Source: Catellatospora tritici (GTDB lineage: Bacteria; Actinomycetota; Actinomycetes; Mycobacteriales; Micromonosporaceae). From it: a stretch of 64,000 bases of DNA. The notes beneath the pieces were generated by a model. It was not told the DNA's origin. It saw nothing but the letters and a program-made list of their open reading frames with translations, and did no database searches. Of the stretch, positions 44,898 through 55,183 are shown piece by piece. Numbering within the stretch: position 1 is the first letter of the stretch; every line of letters starts with the position of its first letter. Made by a program: the position numbers and the translations under genes. Location of the stretch: contig NZ_JAHRCY010000002.1 of the NCBI RefSeq assembly GCF_019083965.1, positions 372,001-436,000 on the forward strand, given 5' to 3'.

Positions 44898-46145
44898 ATG
44901 TCAGATGCTGTCATCGTCGCCACCGCCCGGTCTCCGATCGGCCGGGCCGGCAAGGGTTCGCTGCGCGACCTGCGCGCCGACGACCTCGCCGCCACCATCA
45001 TCCAGGCCGCCCTCGACAAGGTCCCCGGGCTCGACCCGACCCTGATCGACGACCTCTACCTGGGCTGCGGCCTGCCCGGTGGCGAGCAGGGCTTCAACAT
45101 GGGCAAGGTGGTCGCCACCCTGCTCGGACTGGACTCGCTGCCCGCCGCCACCGTCACCCGGTACTGCGCGTCGTCGCTGCAGACCACCCGGATGGCGTTC
45201 CACGCGATCAAGGCGGGCGAGGGCGACGTGTTCATCTCGGCCGGTGTCGAGATGGTGTCGCGGTACGCCCGCGGGAACTCCGACTGGCTGCCCCCGGACG
45301 CCGCGGCCGCCGTGGGCGGAGCGTGGAACAACCCGCGTTTCGAGGCGGCCCAGGCCCGCTCCGCCCGCCGCGCCGAGGCGGGCGCGCCGACCTGGCACGA
45401 CCCGCGCTCCGACGGCGAACTGCCCGACATCTACCTGACCATGGGGCAAACCGCGGAGAACCTGGCCCAACTGCACGGGGTCAGCCGCGAGGAGATGGAC
45501 GCGTTCGGCGTCCGGTCGCAGAACCTCGCCGAGCAGGCGATCAAGGACGGCTTCTGGGCCCGGGAGATCACCCCGGTGACCACTCCGGACGGCACCGTGG
45601 TCAGCACCGACGACGGCCCGCGCCCCGGCATCACGCTGGAGGGCACCGCCTCGCTCAAGCCGGTGTTCCGCCCCGACGGCCGAATCACCGCGGGCAACTG
45701 CTGCCCGCTCAACGACGGCGCCGCCGCGGTTGTGATCATGAGCGGCGCCAAGGCGCGCGAACTGGGGCTGACCCCGCTGGCGCGGATCCTGTCCACCGGC
45801 GTCACCGCGATGAGCCCCGAGATCATGGGCATCGGCCCGGTCGAGGCCAGTCGGCAGGCGCTGCGCCGGGCGGGCATGACCATCGACGACGTGGACCTGT
45901 GCGAGATCAACGAGGCGTTCGCGGCGCAGGTCATCCCGTCGTACCAGCAGCTGGGGCTGCCGCTGGAGAAGCTGAACACGATGGGCGGCGCGATCGCGGT
46001 CGGCCACCCGTTCGGCATGACCGGCGCCCGCATCACCGGCACCCTGATCAACGCGCTGCAGTGGCACGACAAGTCGATCGGCCTGGAGACCATGTGCGTC
46101 GGCGGCGGCCAGGGCATGGCCATGGTCATCGAACGCCTCAGCTGA
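44898..46145 (+). CDS. Acetyl-CoA C-acetyltransferase (thiolase)
   Basis: 415 aa. The active-site Cys90 lies in TRYCASSLQTTRMA. NEAFAAQVIPSYQQ, GGAIAVGHPFGMTGAR (catalytic His) and CVGGGQGMAMVIE (second Cys) complete the thiolase signature. It makes or cleaves acyl-CoA in fatty-acid or acetoacetyl-CoA metabolism. A TAACGT box ends 6 nt before the ATG, consistent with a leaderless transcript. No companion beta-oxidation genes are adjacent. Confidence 0.94.
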   Translation: MSDAVIVATARSPIGRAGKGSLRDLRADDLAATIIQAALDKVPGLDPTLIDDLYLGCGLPGGEQGFNMGKVVATLLGLDSLPAATVTRYCASSLQTTRMAFHAIKAGEGDVFISAGVEMVSRYARGNSDWLPPDAAAAVGGAWNNPRFEAAQARSARRAEAGAPTWHDPRSDGELPDIYLTMGQTAENLAQLHGVSREEMDAFGVRSQNLAEQAIKDGFWAREITPVTTPDGTVVSTDDGPRPGITLEGTASLKPVFRPDGRITAGNCCPLNDGAAAVVIMSGAKARELGLTPLARILSTGVTAMSPEIMGIGPVEASRQALRRAGMTIDDVDLCEINEAFAAQVIPSYQQLGLPLEKLNTMGGAIAVGHPFGMTGARITGTLINALQWHDKSIGLETMCVGGGQGMAMVIERLS

Positions 46146-46182
46146 CACCCCAACCCCCCACCCGCACGCTGCCCCGCCCCCA

Positions 46183-46282
46183 GACGGGCCGGGTCCGGGC
46201 CGTGGGACGGGCCGGGTCCGGGCCGTGGGACGGGCCGGGTCCGGGCCGTGGGACGGGCCGGGTCCGGGCCGTGGGACGGGCC
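46183..46282. repeat. 23-bp tandem repeat, four full copies plus a partial
   Basis: The unit gacgggccgggtccgggccg plus tgg begins at 46183, 46206, 46229 and 46252 with no mismatch I can see, and a partial copy begins at 46275. It lies between the thiolase stop and a long hairpin. The identical copies point to recent slippage or expansion. Confidence 0.85.
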
Positions 46283-46363
46283 CAAGATCGCGCAAGTTGC
46301 CTGGCAATGGGGCGAAAGAGGGGTCCTCATACCCCCGATTGCCAGGCAACTTGCGCGATCTTG
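46283..46363. repeat. Perfect 26-bp inverted repeat with 29-nt loop
   Basis: The left arm starts caagatcgcgcaagttgcct (46283) and runs to 46308; its complement occupies 46338-46363. It lies between convergent genes, so it can terminate both, but the very long perfect stem and the tandem array beside it suggest a mobile-type intergenic element. An imperfect direct repeat of gatcggtcccgggggacggt follows. Confidence 0.8.
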
Positions 46364-46411
46364 ATCGGTCCCGGGGGACGGTCACGATCCTGATCGGCCC
46401 CCGGGGACGGG

Positions 46412-46711
46412 TCAGGCGTCCAGGTCGCGGCGGAGGGCGGCGATCTCGGCAGTGGTCTGGGCCAGGATCTCGGGCGCTGGGGTCAGCGAGATCAGCTCGC
46501 CGACGACGACCCGCAACTGGTCGGCCAGCGCCGGATCGGGCAGACGCGGCACCGTCCGGCGCGGCGTACCGCTCGCGTCGGCGGCCTGATCGGCGACCCG
46601 CTGCACCAGCAGGTGCATCGACTCACCCCGGCCCGCCCAGCGGGCGGGCGTCCAGTGGCCGACCTGGTTGGCGAGGAGATCGGCCGCTCGCCTCAGCTGC
46701 TCGGTGCTCAC
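46412..46711 (-). CDS. Small conserved hypothetical protein
   Basis: 99 aa from GTG 46711 (a longer frame to 46783 lacks a ribosome site). The protein is soluble and helical: STEQLRRAADLLANQVGHWTPARW, then two more helices ending TTAEIAALRRDLDA. It has no cysteine-rich or membrane segment. I do not recognise the family. It is followed at its 3' side by the repeats at 46183-46363. Confidence 0.6.
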   Translation of the reverse strand: MSTEQLRRAADLLANQVGHWTPARWAGRGESMHLLVQRVADQAADASGTPRRTVPRLPDPALADQLRVVVGELISLTPAPEILAQTTAEIAALRRDLDA

Positions 46712-46798
46712 GCAGTGGATTGTGCCGCCCCGGAACACACGACGCCGCCGCGGGCTGGTGCCCGCGGCGGCGTGTCGGTCCATGACCTATCGGTCGGA

Positions 46799-47596
46799 CT
46801 AGTCTTCCTGCAGGTACGACAGCAGGCGGAGGATCTCGACGTACATCCAGATCAGTTCGACGAGCAGGCCGAACGCACCGAGCCAGCCGTACTTGCGGGG
46901 CAGCCCGGCGGCGATGCCGTCCTCGATCTGCTTGAAGTTGACCACGAACATCAGCGCGGCCAGCAGGATGCAGACCAGGCTGAAGCCGATGGCGATGGGG
47001 CTGCCGTCACGCAGCGGCGTGGCCGAGCCCGTGACCAGGGTGATCACGAGGTTGACCACCATGACCGCGACCACGCCCATCACCGCGCCGATGACGACGC
47101 GCATGAACTTCGGCGTGGCCCGGATGACCTTGGTGCGGTAGAGCACCGCCATGAGCAGGAAGACGCCAAGCGTGGCGATGACCGCCTGCAGCACGATGCC
47201 GTCGAAGAAGTAGTTGTATGCCCTGCTCAGCGCACCCAGGACCACGCCCTGGACGACCGCGTAGCCGCACACCACCAGGGGATTGGTCACCTGCGCGAAC
47301 GAGATGATCAGACCCATGATGAAGCCCACGATCGCCGCCCCGGCCCAGACCGGCAGCAGCGCCTCGAATGGCACGAGGATCCAGGCGGCCGCGGCGGACA
47401 CGGCGGTAAGACTCACCAGCGTGATGGTCTTGACCACCACGTCGTCGAGGGTCATCACGTCGGCGTGGCCGGTCTGCACCACCTCGGGGTAGCCGCCCGG
47501 GGTATAGCTGGTCGGCACGCCCTGGCCCGGCACCGTGTACCGGGGCTGCTGCGCCGCGGCACCGATCCGGCTGAGGACCGGATTGGAACTCTTCAC
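46799..47596 (-). CDS. Bax inhibitor-1/YccA family membrane protein
   Basis: 265 aa with a soluble N terminus of about 55 residues (Pro/Gly/Tyr-rich) and seven membrane helices. The C-terminal FKQIEDGIAAGLPRKYGWLGAFGLLVELIWMYVEILRLL is the family signature. Members are putative ion channels in the membrane. GTG start preceded by GAGGAAG. Confidence 0.92.
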   Translation of the reverse strand: MKSSNPVLSRIGAAAQQPRYTVPGQGVPTSYTPGGYPEVVQTGHADVMTLDDVVVKTITLVSLTAVSAAAAWILVPFEALLPVWAGAAIVGFIMGLIISFAQVTNPLVVCGYAVVQGVVLGALSRAYNYFFDGIVLQAVIATLGVFLLMAVLYRTKVIRATPKFMRVVIGAVMGVVAVMVVNLVITLVTGSATPLRDGSPIAIGFSLVCILLAALMFVVNFKQIEDGIAAGLPRKYGWLGAFGLLVELIWMYVEILRLLSYLQED

Positions 47597-47742
47597 TGCG
47601 CTTCCTCGCCTCCTCCGTGGATGGTGGCGTCAGCGTAGCGGATCAGCGCATCCGGGAAAGTCCGACTTTCAGGCTGAAGATCGGCTTCGGCGTTCCCGCG
47701 TCACAACCGGCAAAAGGCACAGCGACGAGCTGGTCGTCGACC

Positions 47743-47826
47743 TGGTGCCCGGGGCGGGACTCGAACCCGCACGCCTTTCGGCAGTCGCTTTTAAGGCAAC
47801 CGTGTCTGCCGTTCCACCACCCGGGC
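47743..47826 (-). tRNA. tRNA-Leu (anticodon UAA)
   Basis: 84 nt including the encoded CCA at the 3' end. The acceptor stem is GCCCGGG paired with CCCGGGC. The anticodon arm is GTTGC-CTTAAAA-GCGAC, with anticodon TAA. The long variable arm (TGCCGAAAGGCG) and the TTCGAGT T-loop are standard for leucine. No integrase or attachment-site duplication was seen next to it. Confidence 0.95.
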
Positions 47827-47967
47827 CGGCACCGCGTGTGCTGTGCCCTGTCACGTTAGCTGTTCGACCCGTCGTGGGGCACCTGCGATCCGGCAATGCG
47901 GCACATCACCCCGTGCCCCACGGATCAGCGGAGGTGTTCGGACCGGTGAAGCGCTAGGGTCAAGCGC

Positions 47968-49785
47968 GTGACGAGCACCGCGCCCGCCCTGGGATCGACA
48001 AAGAGCTCCGCCCCGCCCGAACTGCGGGGCGCCGAGTCGCCGTCGGCCACCCCCGGAACCGGCCGGCGGCGGCGCGTGCTGCTGGACGTCGCGATCGGTG
48101 TGGCGTACGTCGCCCTCGCGGCTTGGCTCACCTTCGGCCTGTGGCCCGACCCGGACACCCGCACGCTGGCCCTCAACCCGCCCGACCAGATCCTCTACGA
48201 GTGGTTCCTGGCCCACGACACCACCCTGTGGAGCGGCGACTTCTCCCTGGTCAGCGACCGCCTCAACGCCCCGTACGGGGTGAACCTGCTGGCCAACACC
48301 ACCGTCATCGCGCTGGGCGGCCTGTTCGCCCCGATCACCGCCCACTACGGCGCCGCCACCACGTTCTCGCTGCTGATCGCGTTCAACCTGGCCCTGACCG
48401 CCATCTCCTGGTACGTCTTCCTGCGCCGCACCCTGCGCGCCGGGCCGCTGGCCGCGGGCGTCGGCGCCGCCTTCTGCGGGTTCGCCCCCGGCATGGTCTC
48501 GCAGTCCAACAGCCACCTGCACATGACGGCGCAGTTCCTCATCCCGCTGATGCTGTGGTGCGTGGTCGAACTGGCCCGGTCGGCCCGGCAGCCGGTGCCG
48601 TCCGGGCGGCGCATGGTCGGCTTCGGGGTGCTGTTCGGCGTGCTGGTGGCCCTGCAGTTGTTCATCGGCGAGGAGACCCTGTTCCTCACCGCGATCACCC
48701 TGACGGTCTTCACCGCGGCGTATGCGGTGCGCACCCGCCCGCCGCTGCGGGACCTGGGCCGGTTCGCGGCCGGGCTGGCGGTGGCCGTCGGCACGGCGGT
48801 GGTGCTGCTGGCATACCCCCTGTGGATGCAGTTCAAGGGCCCGCAGTCGGTCTCCGACGGCGTCTTCAGCCCGCACTACTTCTCGGCCGACCTGGCCGGG
48901 TTCGCCGCGTTCTCACCGCTGTCGCTGGCGGGCGACGATTCGGCGGCGGCGCTGACCACCGGCCCGGCCGAGTACAACACCTTCCTCGGCTGGCCGCTGC
49001 TGATCCTGGTGGTGGCGCTGGTGTGGTGGCTGCGCCGCGACGCCATCGCGCTGGCCTGCGGCATCGCCGCGCTGGTGATGAGTCTGCTGTCGCTCGGCCC
49101 CGAACTGGTCGTCGCCGGTCACCGTACCGGCGTGCCCGGCCCGTTCTGGCTGCTGCTGAAGCTGCCGGTGGTCGACGGCGCGCTGCCGATGCGCTTCGCG
49201 CTGGCCGCCATCCCGCTGGTGGCGATCCTGCTGGTGCGCGCGCTGGAGCAGGCGCGGGAGTCGACGGGGCGGCCGGTGCGGATCGCGGTGCCGGTGCTGG
49301 TCGGCGCGGCACTGCTGCCGCTGGTGCCGACGCCGCTGCCGACCACCGATCGCGCGCCGGTGTCGCCGTTCTTCGCCCAGGGCCTGTGGCGCCAGTGCGC
49401 GGCCGAGGGCCAGACCATCGTGACCGTGCCGCTGCCGACGCCGGAGAAGCCCGAGCCGATGCGCAACGCCACCGCGGCGCAGACCGCGTTCGCGCTGCCG
49501 GAGGGGTTCTTCATCGGGCCGCACGGCAAGAACGGGCACGCGACCATGGGCATCGGCAAGCTGCCCACCTCGTGGGTGCTGTCGGAGGTCATCCGTACCG
49601 GCATCGTCCCGAAGATCAACGACGACCACCGGCTCGACGCCCGCAAGGACCTGACCCGCTGGGACGCCGCCTGCGTGGTGCTCACGCCGCACCCGCGCTA
49701 CGCCGAGCTGAAACTGACGCTGGAGCAGCTGCTGGGCCCTGGCACCCCCGTCGCCGACGTCATCGTCTGGCCCCGCAAGTGGTGA
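47968..49785 (+). CDS. GT-C-like polytopic membrane protein
   Basis: 605 aa with about eleven membrane helices. It has the first-loop pattern WPDPDTRTLALNPPDQILYEWFLAHDTTLW, with acidic pairs in the first extracytoplasmic loop as in GT-C glycosyltransferases, and a C-terminal extracytoplasmic domain (about 460-605, TIVTVPLPTPEKPEP). Substrate unknown. GTG start with TAGGGT ending 7 nt upstream suggests a leaderless transcript. Its 3' end lies inside a 60-bp tandem duplication. Confidence 0.82.
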   Translation: MTSTAPALGSTKSSAPPELRGAESPSATPGTGRRRRVLLDVAIGVAYVALAAWLTFGLWPDPDTRTLALNPPDQILYEWFLAHDTTLWSGDFSLVSDRLNAPYGVNLLANTTVIALGGLFAPITAHYGAATTFSLLIAFNLALTAISWYVFLRRTLRAGPLAAGVGAAFCGFAPGMVSQSNSHLHMTAQFLIPLMLWCVVELARSARQPVPSGRRMVGFGVLFGVLVALQLFIGEETLFLTAITLTVFTAAYAVRTRPPLRDLGRFAAGLAVAVGTAVVLLAYPLWMQFKGPQSVSDGVFSPHYFSADLAGFAAFSPLSLAGDDSAAALTTGPAEYNTFLGWPLLILVVALVWWLRRDAIALACGIAALVMSLLSLGPELVVAGHRTGVPGPFWLLLKLPVVDGALPMRFALAAIPLVAILLVRALEQARESTGRPVRIAVPVLVGAALLPLVPTPLPTTDRAPVSPFFAQGLWRQCAAEGQTIVTVPLPTPEKPEPMRNATAAQTAFALPEGFFIGPHGKNGHATMGIGKLPTSWVLSEVIRTGIVPKINDDHRLDARKDLTRWDAACVVLTPHPRYAELKLTLEQLLGPGTPVADVIVWPRKW

Positions 49786-49881
49786 GCAGCCCCCGGCTTC
49801 CGTCCGCCGATGGTTGCCGCAATCGTCTGGCCCCGCAAGTAGTGAGCAGCCCCCGGCTTCCGTCCGCCGATGGTTGCCGCA
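49762..49881. repeat. 60-bp tandem duplication spanning the 3' end of the GT-C gene
   Basis: Copy 1 (49762-49821) covers the last eight codons of the GT-C gene and its TGA stop; copy 2 (49822-49881) repeats it with one change I can find, G at 49791 versus A at 49851. In copy 2 the duplicated codons end in TAG. Confidence 0.88.
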
Positions 49882-49919
49882 AAGGAGCGTGACATCGCGC
49901 AGCGATGCAGCGACGCGCG

Positions 49920-50037
49920 GCTGCCATCGGCTTCCGGGACGGAAGCCCGCGGCCGCGGAGGCGGCCGCCAGCAGCTCAGCTGCCATCGGCTTCCGGGACG
50001 GAAGCCCGCGGCCGCGGAGGCGGCCGCCAGCAGCTCG
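49920..50037. repeat. 59-bp tandem repeat with hairpin-forming unit, two copies
   Basis: The units 49920-49978 and 49979-50037 each contain ggcttccgggacggaagcc and gcggccgcggaggcggccgc, two self-complementary hairpins. A divergent reverse-oriented relative (ccgcgggcttccgtcccg, about 51452-51469) lies upstream of the NADH dehydrogenase gene. The cggcttccgt and gccgatgg phrases are shared with the 60-bp repeat next to it. Confidence 0.82.
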
Positions 50038-50038
50038 G

Positions 50039-51373
50039 TCAGTCCTGCTTGGTGGGGGCGGTGACCTGGGCGAAGGGGTCCATGGGCTGGTGTAGGGCGC
50101 CCAGCGAGACCACCTCGCGCTTGAGGAACAGGGCCAGGGTCCAGTCCACCACCACGCGCACCTTGCGGTTGAACGACGGGATTCGGCTCATGTGGTACGT
50201 GCGGTGCATGAACCACGCGGGCAGGCCCTTGGCCTTGATGCCGTACACGTGCGCCACGCCCTTGTGCAGGCCGAGGCTGGCCACCGAGCCGACGTGCTTG
50301 TGGCGGTACTCCTTGACCGGCTTGCCGCGCAGCGTCGCGACCAGGTTGTCGGCCAGCCGCGTGGCCTGCCGCACCGCGTGCTGGGCGCTGGGCGAGCACA
50401 GCTCCCCCGCCGCCGCGGTCAGGTCCGGCACGGCCGCGCAGTCGCCCGCGCTCCACGCACCCTCGACGACCTGCCCGTCCTCGACCACCCGCAGCGTCGC
50501 GTCACAGACGATCTTGCCCTGGGCGTTGCGCGGGAAGTCCGTCGCCGCCACCATCGGGTGCGCCTTCACGCCCGCGGTCCAGACGATGGTGTCCGCCCCG
50601 AACGAGTCCCCGTCGGACAGCTTCACCACGCCGTCGACGCACGACTCCAGCCGCGTACCGAGGCGCAGGTCCATGTTGCGCTTGAGCAGCGCCTCGACCG
50701 TGTACGCCCCCATCTGCGGCCCGACCTCGGGCAGCACCCGCTGCGTCGCCTCGACCAGCACCCAGTGCATCTCGTCGGCCTTGAGCTCCGGGTAGTAGCG
50801 CAGCGCGTCGCGGGCCATGTCCTCCATCTCGCCCAGCGCCTCGACCCCGGCGAAGCCCGCACCGATCACCACGAACGTCAGCGCCCGTTTGCGCGTCTCC
50901 GGGTCGGTCGTCGCCGCCGCGATGTCCAGGCACTCCAGCACGTGGTTGCGCAGCCAGATCGCCTCGCCGATGGTCTTGAAGCCGACCGCGTGCTCGCGCA
51001 GACCCGGGATGGGCAGGGTCCGCGAGACGCTGCCGGGCGCGACCAGGATGTGGTCGTACGGGATCTCGCGGGACGGCCCCACCACCGGCTGCACCGTCAC
51101 GACCTTGCGGGCGTGCTCGACCTTCGTCACCGCCCCCTGGACCACGGTGCAGTGGCGCAGTTCCCGGCGTAGCGGCACCACCGTGTGCCGCGGGGAGATG
51201 TTGCCGGCCGCCGCCTCGGGCAGGAACGGCTGGTAGGTCATGTGCGGCTGCGGGTCGACGACGACCACCTCAGCCTCGGTCGCGCGCAGTTTCCTGGACA
51301 GGCGGAGGGCGGCGTATAGGCCTACGTGGCCCGCGCCCACCACCAGAATCCGCAGTGGCTTCACGTATTTCAC
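50039..51373 (-). CDS. ndh: Type II NADH:quinone oxidoreductase (NDH-2)
   Basis: 444 aa from GTG 51373; TTG 51397 is a longer alternative. The FAD-binding motif is ILVVGAGHVGLYAALRL near the N terminus, the NAD-binding motif FVVIGAGFAGVEALGEM near 160-176, and VWTAGVKAHPMV is the FAD-proximal segment. The C-terminal region is amphipathic, for membrane association (VVDWTLALFLKREVVSLG). It passes electrons from NADH to menaquinone without pumping protons. Confidence 0.9.
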   Translation of the reverse strand: MKYVKPLRILVVGAGHVGLYAALRLSRKLRATEAEVVVVDPQPHMTYQPFLPEAAAGNISPRHTVVPLRRELRHCTVVQGAVTKVEHARKVVTVQPVVGPSREIPYDHILVAPGSVSRTLPIPGLREHAVGFKTIGEAIWLRNHVLECLDIAAATTDPETRKRALTFVVIGAGFAGVEALGEMEDMARDALRYYPELKADEMHWVLVEATQRVLPEVGPQMGAYTVEALLKRNMDLRLGTRLESCVDGVVKLSDGDSFGADTIVWTAGVKAHPMVAATDFPRNAQGKIVCDATLRVVEDGQVVEGAWSAGDCAAVPDLTAAAGELCSPSAQHAVRQATRLADNLVATLRGKPVKEYRHKHVGSVASLGLHKGVAHVYGIKAKGLPAWFMHRTYHMSRIPSFNRKVRVVVDWTLALFLKREVVSLGALHQPMDPFAQVTAPTKQD

Positions 51374-51558
51374 GCTACCGCCGGGCGAGCCTGACAATCA
51401 GCTGAGAAACCTGTGATCCCCAACAGCGACCTGCGTCACTGGCGCCCGCCGCCGCGGGCTTCCGTCCCGACCGCAATCCTGGCCCGCCTCCGGCGGGCGC
51501 CGATGGCAGCCGGTCGGTGGTCGCCCTGAAGTGAGCTCGCGCTCTGCTCAGCCTGGAG

Positions 51559-52107
51559 TCAGGGGCGGCGGGCGAGTTGGGTGAGCAGGCCGATGATGAG
51601 GGCAGTGGCGGCCAGGCCGAGCACGAGGGCCACGTTCGGGGCGGCGATGTGGTGGCCGGGGAGCAGTTCGGCCAGCGCGACGGTGAGACCGCCGGAGACC
51701 GTGACGAGCAGTACCGCCCGCGCGGCCCACCGGATGATCACCTGGCTGTCCACGATCGCGTCGTACGGCAGGACCGCCGCCAGCGCCGCCGCGGTGTGCG
51801 TCAGATACAGCGCCACGGCCAGCGCGAGCAGCCGGGTCAGCGTCACCGGCGCCCCGAACGCCATGGTGTCGACCAGCCACAGCCCGATCATCGCCACCAT
51901 CACCCCGATGACCGCGATCGAGCGCGGGGCGAGCGCGGGCAGCACCGCCGCCACCAGCAGCCCGGCGAGCAGCCGGGACTGCAGCGTTCCCGCGGGAGCC
52001 GCGACGACCAGCCCGACGAACGCCGCGACGAACACGGCCGTACGCACCAGCAGCGGCCCGCCGGTGATCCGGCCGATCGCCCGTAACCGCTCCGTGAGCT
52101 GCTTCAT
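51559..52107 (-). CDS. Small polytopic membrane protein
   Basis: 182 aa with five or six hydrophobic helices starting after an Arg-rich N terminus (MKQLTERLRAIGRITGG). No motif is recognised. It is the last gene of the DUF4129, membrane protein, MoxR, DUF58 series, 34 bp after the DUF58 stop, so co-transcription is likely. Confidence 0.72.
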   Translation of the reverse strand: MKQLTERLRAIGRITGGPLLVRTAVFVAAFVGLVVAAPAGTLQSRLLAGLLVAAVLPALAPRSIAVIGVMVAMIGLWLVDTMAFGAPVTLTRLLALAVALYLTHTAAALAAVLPYDAIVDSQVIIRWAARAVLLVTVSGGLTVALAELLPGHHIAAPNVALVLGLAATALIIGLLTQLARRP

Positions 52108-52141
52108 CGTGTCCTCACGTACCTCGTCATCGCGGCTGTCG

Positions 52142-53515
52142 TCATCGCAGGGCCGCCTTCGGTGCCGCGGCCAGCCGGGACACGTCGCGCAGCACCACGT
52201 CGAGGCTGCCTGCGCCGGCCCAGGCGACCACGGGCACGCCGTGCTCGCGCAGCTGCCCGATGGTGTTCTCCCGCTCGGCCCGCCACAGCCGGTACGCGAC
52301 CTCGCCCCAGTTGTTGGTGGCGGGCACGGCCAGGTCGCCGGGCAGCGTGTCCACCGCGACGACGAAACGGCCCGACCGGGCCAGGCCGGCCAGCATGGCC
52401 GCCGAGCGCGCGTCCAGCAGCGGCGTGAGCACCACGACCAGCGCGGCCGCGGAGATGCCCGCGGCGAGCTGGGCGCCGCCGCGCTCCTGCGCGGTGGGGC
52501 TGGGGTGGGCGTCGAGCAGCCACTCCAGCACGGTCAGGTACTGGCGGCGGCCGCTGGCCGCACGTAGGCGACGCGCGGCGGCGCCGTACTCCAGGACGGA
52601 GACGCGGTCGCCGCGGTGCAGGTAATGCTCGGCGATGGCCGCGGCGGCGCGGACGGTGCGGTCCAGCACCGAGGCGGTGCCGTCGACGCCGCCGGAGCGG
52701 CCCGCGTCTGCGAGCAGGTCGAGCAGCACCACGACCTCGGCGTCACGGTCGGACAGCGTCGCCGCCACGTGCAGCCGCTCGGTACGCAGCGACACCCGCC
52801 AGTCGATCCGGCGCAGCCGGTCGCCGGGGCCGAACTGACGCACCCCGGCCAGCTCGCCGCCCTCGCCGGGCCGCCGCGAGCGGTGCTGGCCGACCAGCCC
52901 GGCCGCGCGCGGCATGGCCTCGGCGGCCTTGAACGGGTCGGTCAACGGGTACACCTTCACACCCAGTGCCCCGGTCACCACGGCCCGGCTGACCAGCAGC
53001 CCGTCGGCGGCGACGGCGTACGCCGAGGCGGGGCCGAGGGAGTGCCGCCCCCAGCGGATGGCGGGCCCGGCGAGCTCGATCGCGGCGGCCACTCCGCGCG
53101 GCACCAGCGTCACGTAGGGGCGGCTGCCGCCCGCGTGGCGTCCCTGCGCGCCGGTGTCGTCCAGGCGCAGCCAGGGCGAGTGCTGCACGCGTACCACGGT
53201 CAGGTCGTAGCCGGTGACGTCGCGGTTGTCCACCTCGGCGGTGGCGCCCAGCTCGCCGCCCTCGACCGGGAACGACTCCACCGTCGACAGACGCAGGCCG
53301 GGCAGGTCACGCGGGCGCTTGGCCAGCGCGAACGCGACGCTGAGCGCCAGCGGCAGGGCCAGCACGATCAGGTCGGTCCGGCCCAGCAGCACCGCCGCGA
53401 CCAGCAGCGCCCCGGTGACCAGCACGGCGCGGCCGAGCGCCCGGGTGGGCACCCAGTCGTCGTGGCGCGGCACGCTGTCACCCGGGTCGCCGGTTTCGGG
53501 GGCTCCCGGCCGCAT
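52142..53515 (-). CDS. DUF58 domain protein
   Basis: 457 aa. Two N-terminal membrane helices (about 28-65) precede a beta-rich insert. The DUF58 core is GDRLRRIDWRVSLRTERLHV (about 235-254), followed by a von Willebrand A-like fold with VVVLLDLLADAG. DUF58 proteins occur beside MoxR ATPases and are thought to work as a MoxR-driven chaperone or activation system. Its start is one base past the MoxR stop. Confidence 0.9.
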   Translation of the reverse strand: MRPGAPETGDPGDSVPRHDDWVPTRALGRAVLVTGALLVAAVLLGRTDLIVLALPLALSVAFALAKRPRDLPGLRLSTVESFPVEGGELGATAEVDNRDVTGYDLTVVRVQHSPWLRLDDTGAQGRHAGGSRPYVTLVPRGVAAAIELAGPAIRWGRHSLGPASAYAVAADGLLVSRAVVTGALGVKVYPLTDPFKAAEAMPRAAGLVGQHRSRRPGEGGELAGVRQFGPGDRLRRIDWRVSLRTERLHVAATLSDRDAEVVVLLDLLADAGRSGGVDGTASVLDRTVRAAAAIAEHYLHRGDRVSVLEYGAAARRLRAASGRRQYLTVLEWLLDAHPSPTAQERGGAQLAAGISAAALVVVLTPLLDARSAAMLAGLARSGRFVVAVDTLPGDLAVPATNNWGEVAYRLWRAERENTIGQLREHGVPVVAWAGAGSLDVVLRDVSRLAAAPKAALR

Positions 53516-53516
53516 G

Positions 53517-54601
<1,085 letters not shown>

Positions 54602-54605
<4 letters not shown>

Positions 54606-55183
54606 AGTCTCTCCAACGCAGTGACGATCACATCGAGTTCGCGGGGGCTGGGCAGCCGCTTGGACGGCACCGTCAGGAACGTCCAGAGCTGGTCGCCGAG
54701 CAGCCTACGCGCGCGGTCGGGTTCGGTGACGCGGCTGACCCCGTGCCGCTGGCGCAGCCGCTCGTCCACGAGCTCGGCCAGGCGGGCGTGCACCCGGCGC
54801 TGGTAGCGGGCGCCGTCGGCGTGGCCCCATTCCAGGATCGTCGCCCAGCGCATCACCGCCAGCCGGATCCCGTCGTCAACGGCGGGCGCGTCCTCGTCGT
54901 AGCTGTGGCGCCCGGCCTGGCGCGACGGCAGCGGCGCCTTCAGGGTGCGGGCCATCCGCCACACCGCCACGATGGTCACCGCGACGGCGAACAGCAGCGG
55001 CAGCGGCATGGCCAGGCTGAGCGCCTGCAGCGCGAGCCAGCCGGCCGCAGTCCAGGCCAGCGCGAACCCGATCAGGGTCAGCCAGCGTACGGACCGGGGC
55101 CGGGCGGGGCGCTCCGGCCGCTCCGGTGCGGGCTCGCGCCCGAGGCCGAGCAGATCCTCGATGGAGGAGCCGTCGTCGGTCAT
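54602..55183 (-). CDS. Membrane protein of the MoxR/DUF58 cluster
   Basis: 193 aa from ATG 55183, overlapping the DUF4129 stop by 4 bp. An acidic/Pro-rich N terminus (about 1-30) precedes two membrane helices (about 33-78), then a helical cytosolic domain rich in Arg/Glu. No DUF number is assigned, but its position between DUF4129 and MoxR is typical for this operon type. Function unknown. Confidence 0.78.

Noticed and set aside
46183..46282. CRISPR-like array
   Set aside because: The 23-bp units are contiguous with no spacers, and no cas gene is present.
47743..47826. Integrative-element attachment site at tRNA-Leu
   Set aside because: No integrase gene and no repeated tRNA 3' end nearby were seen.
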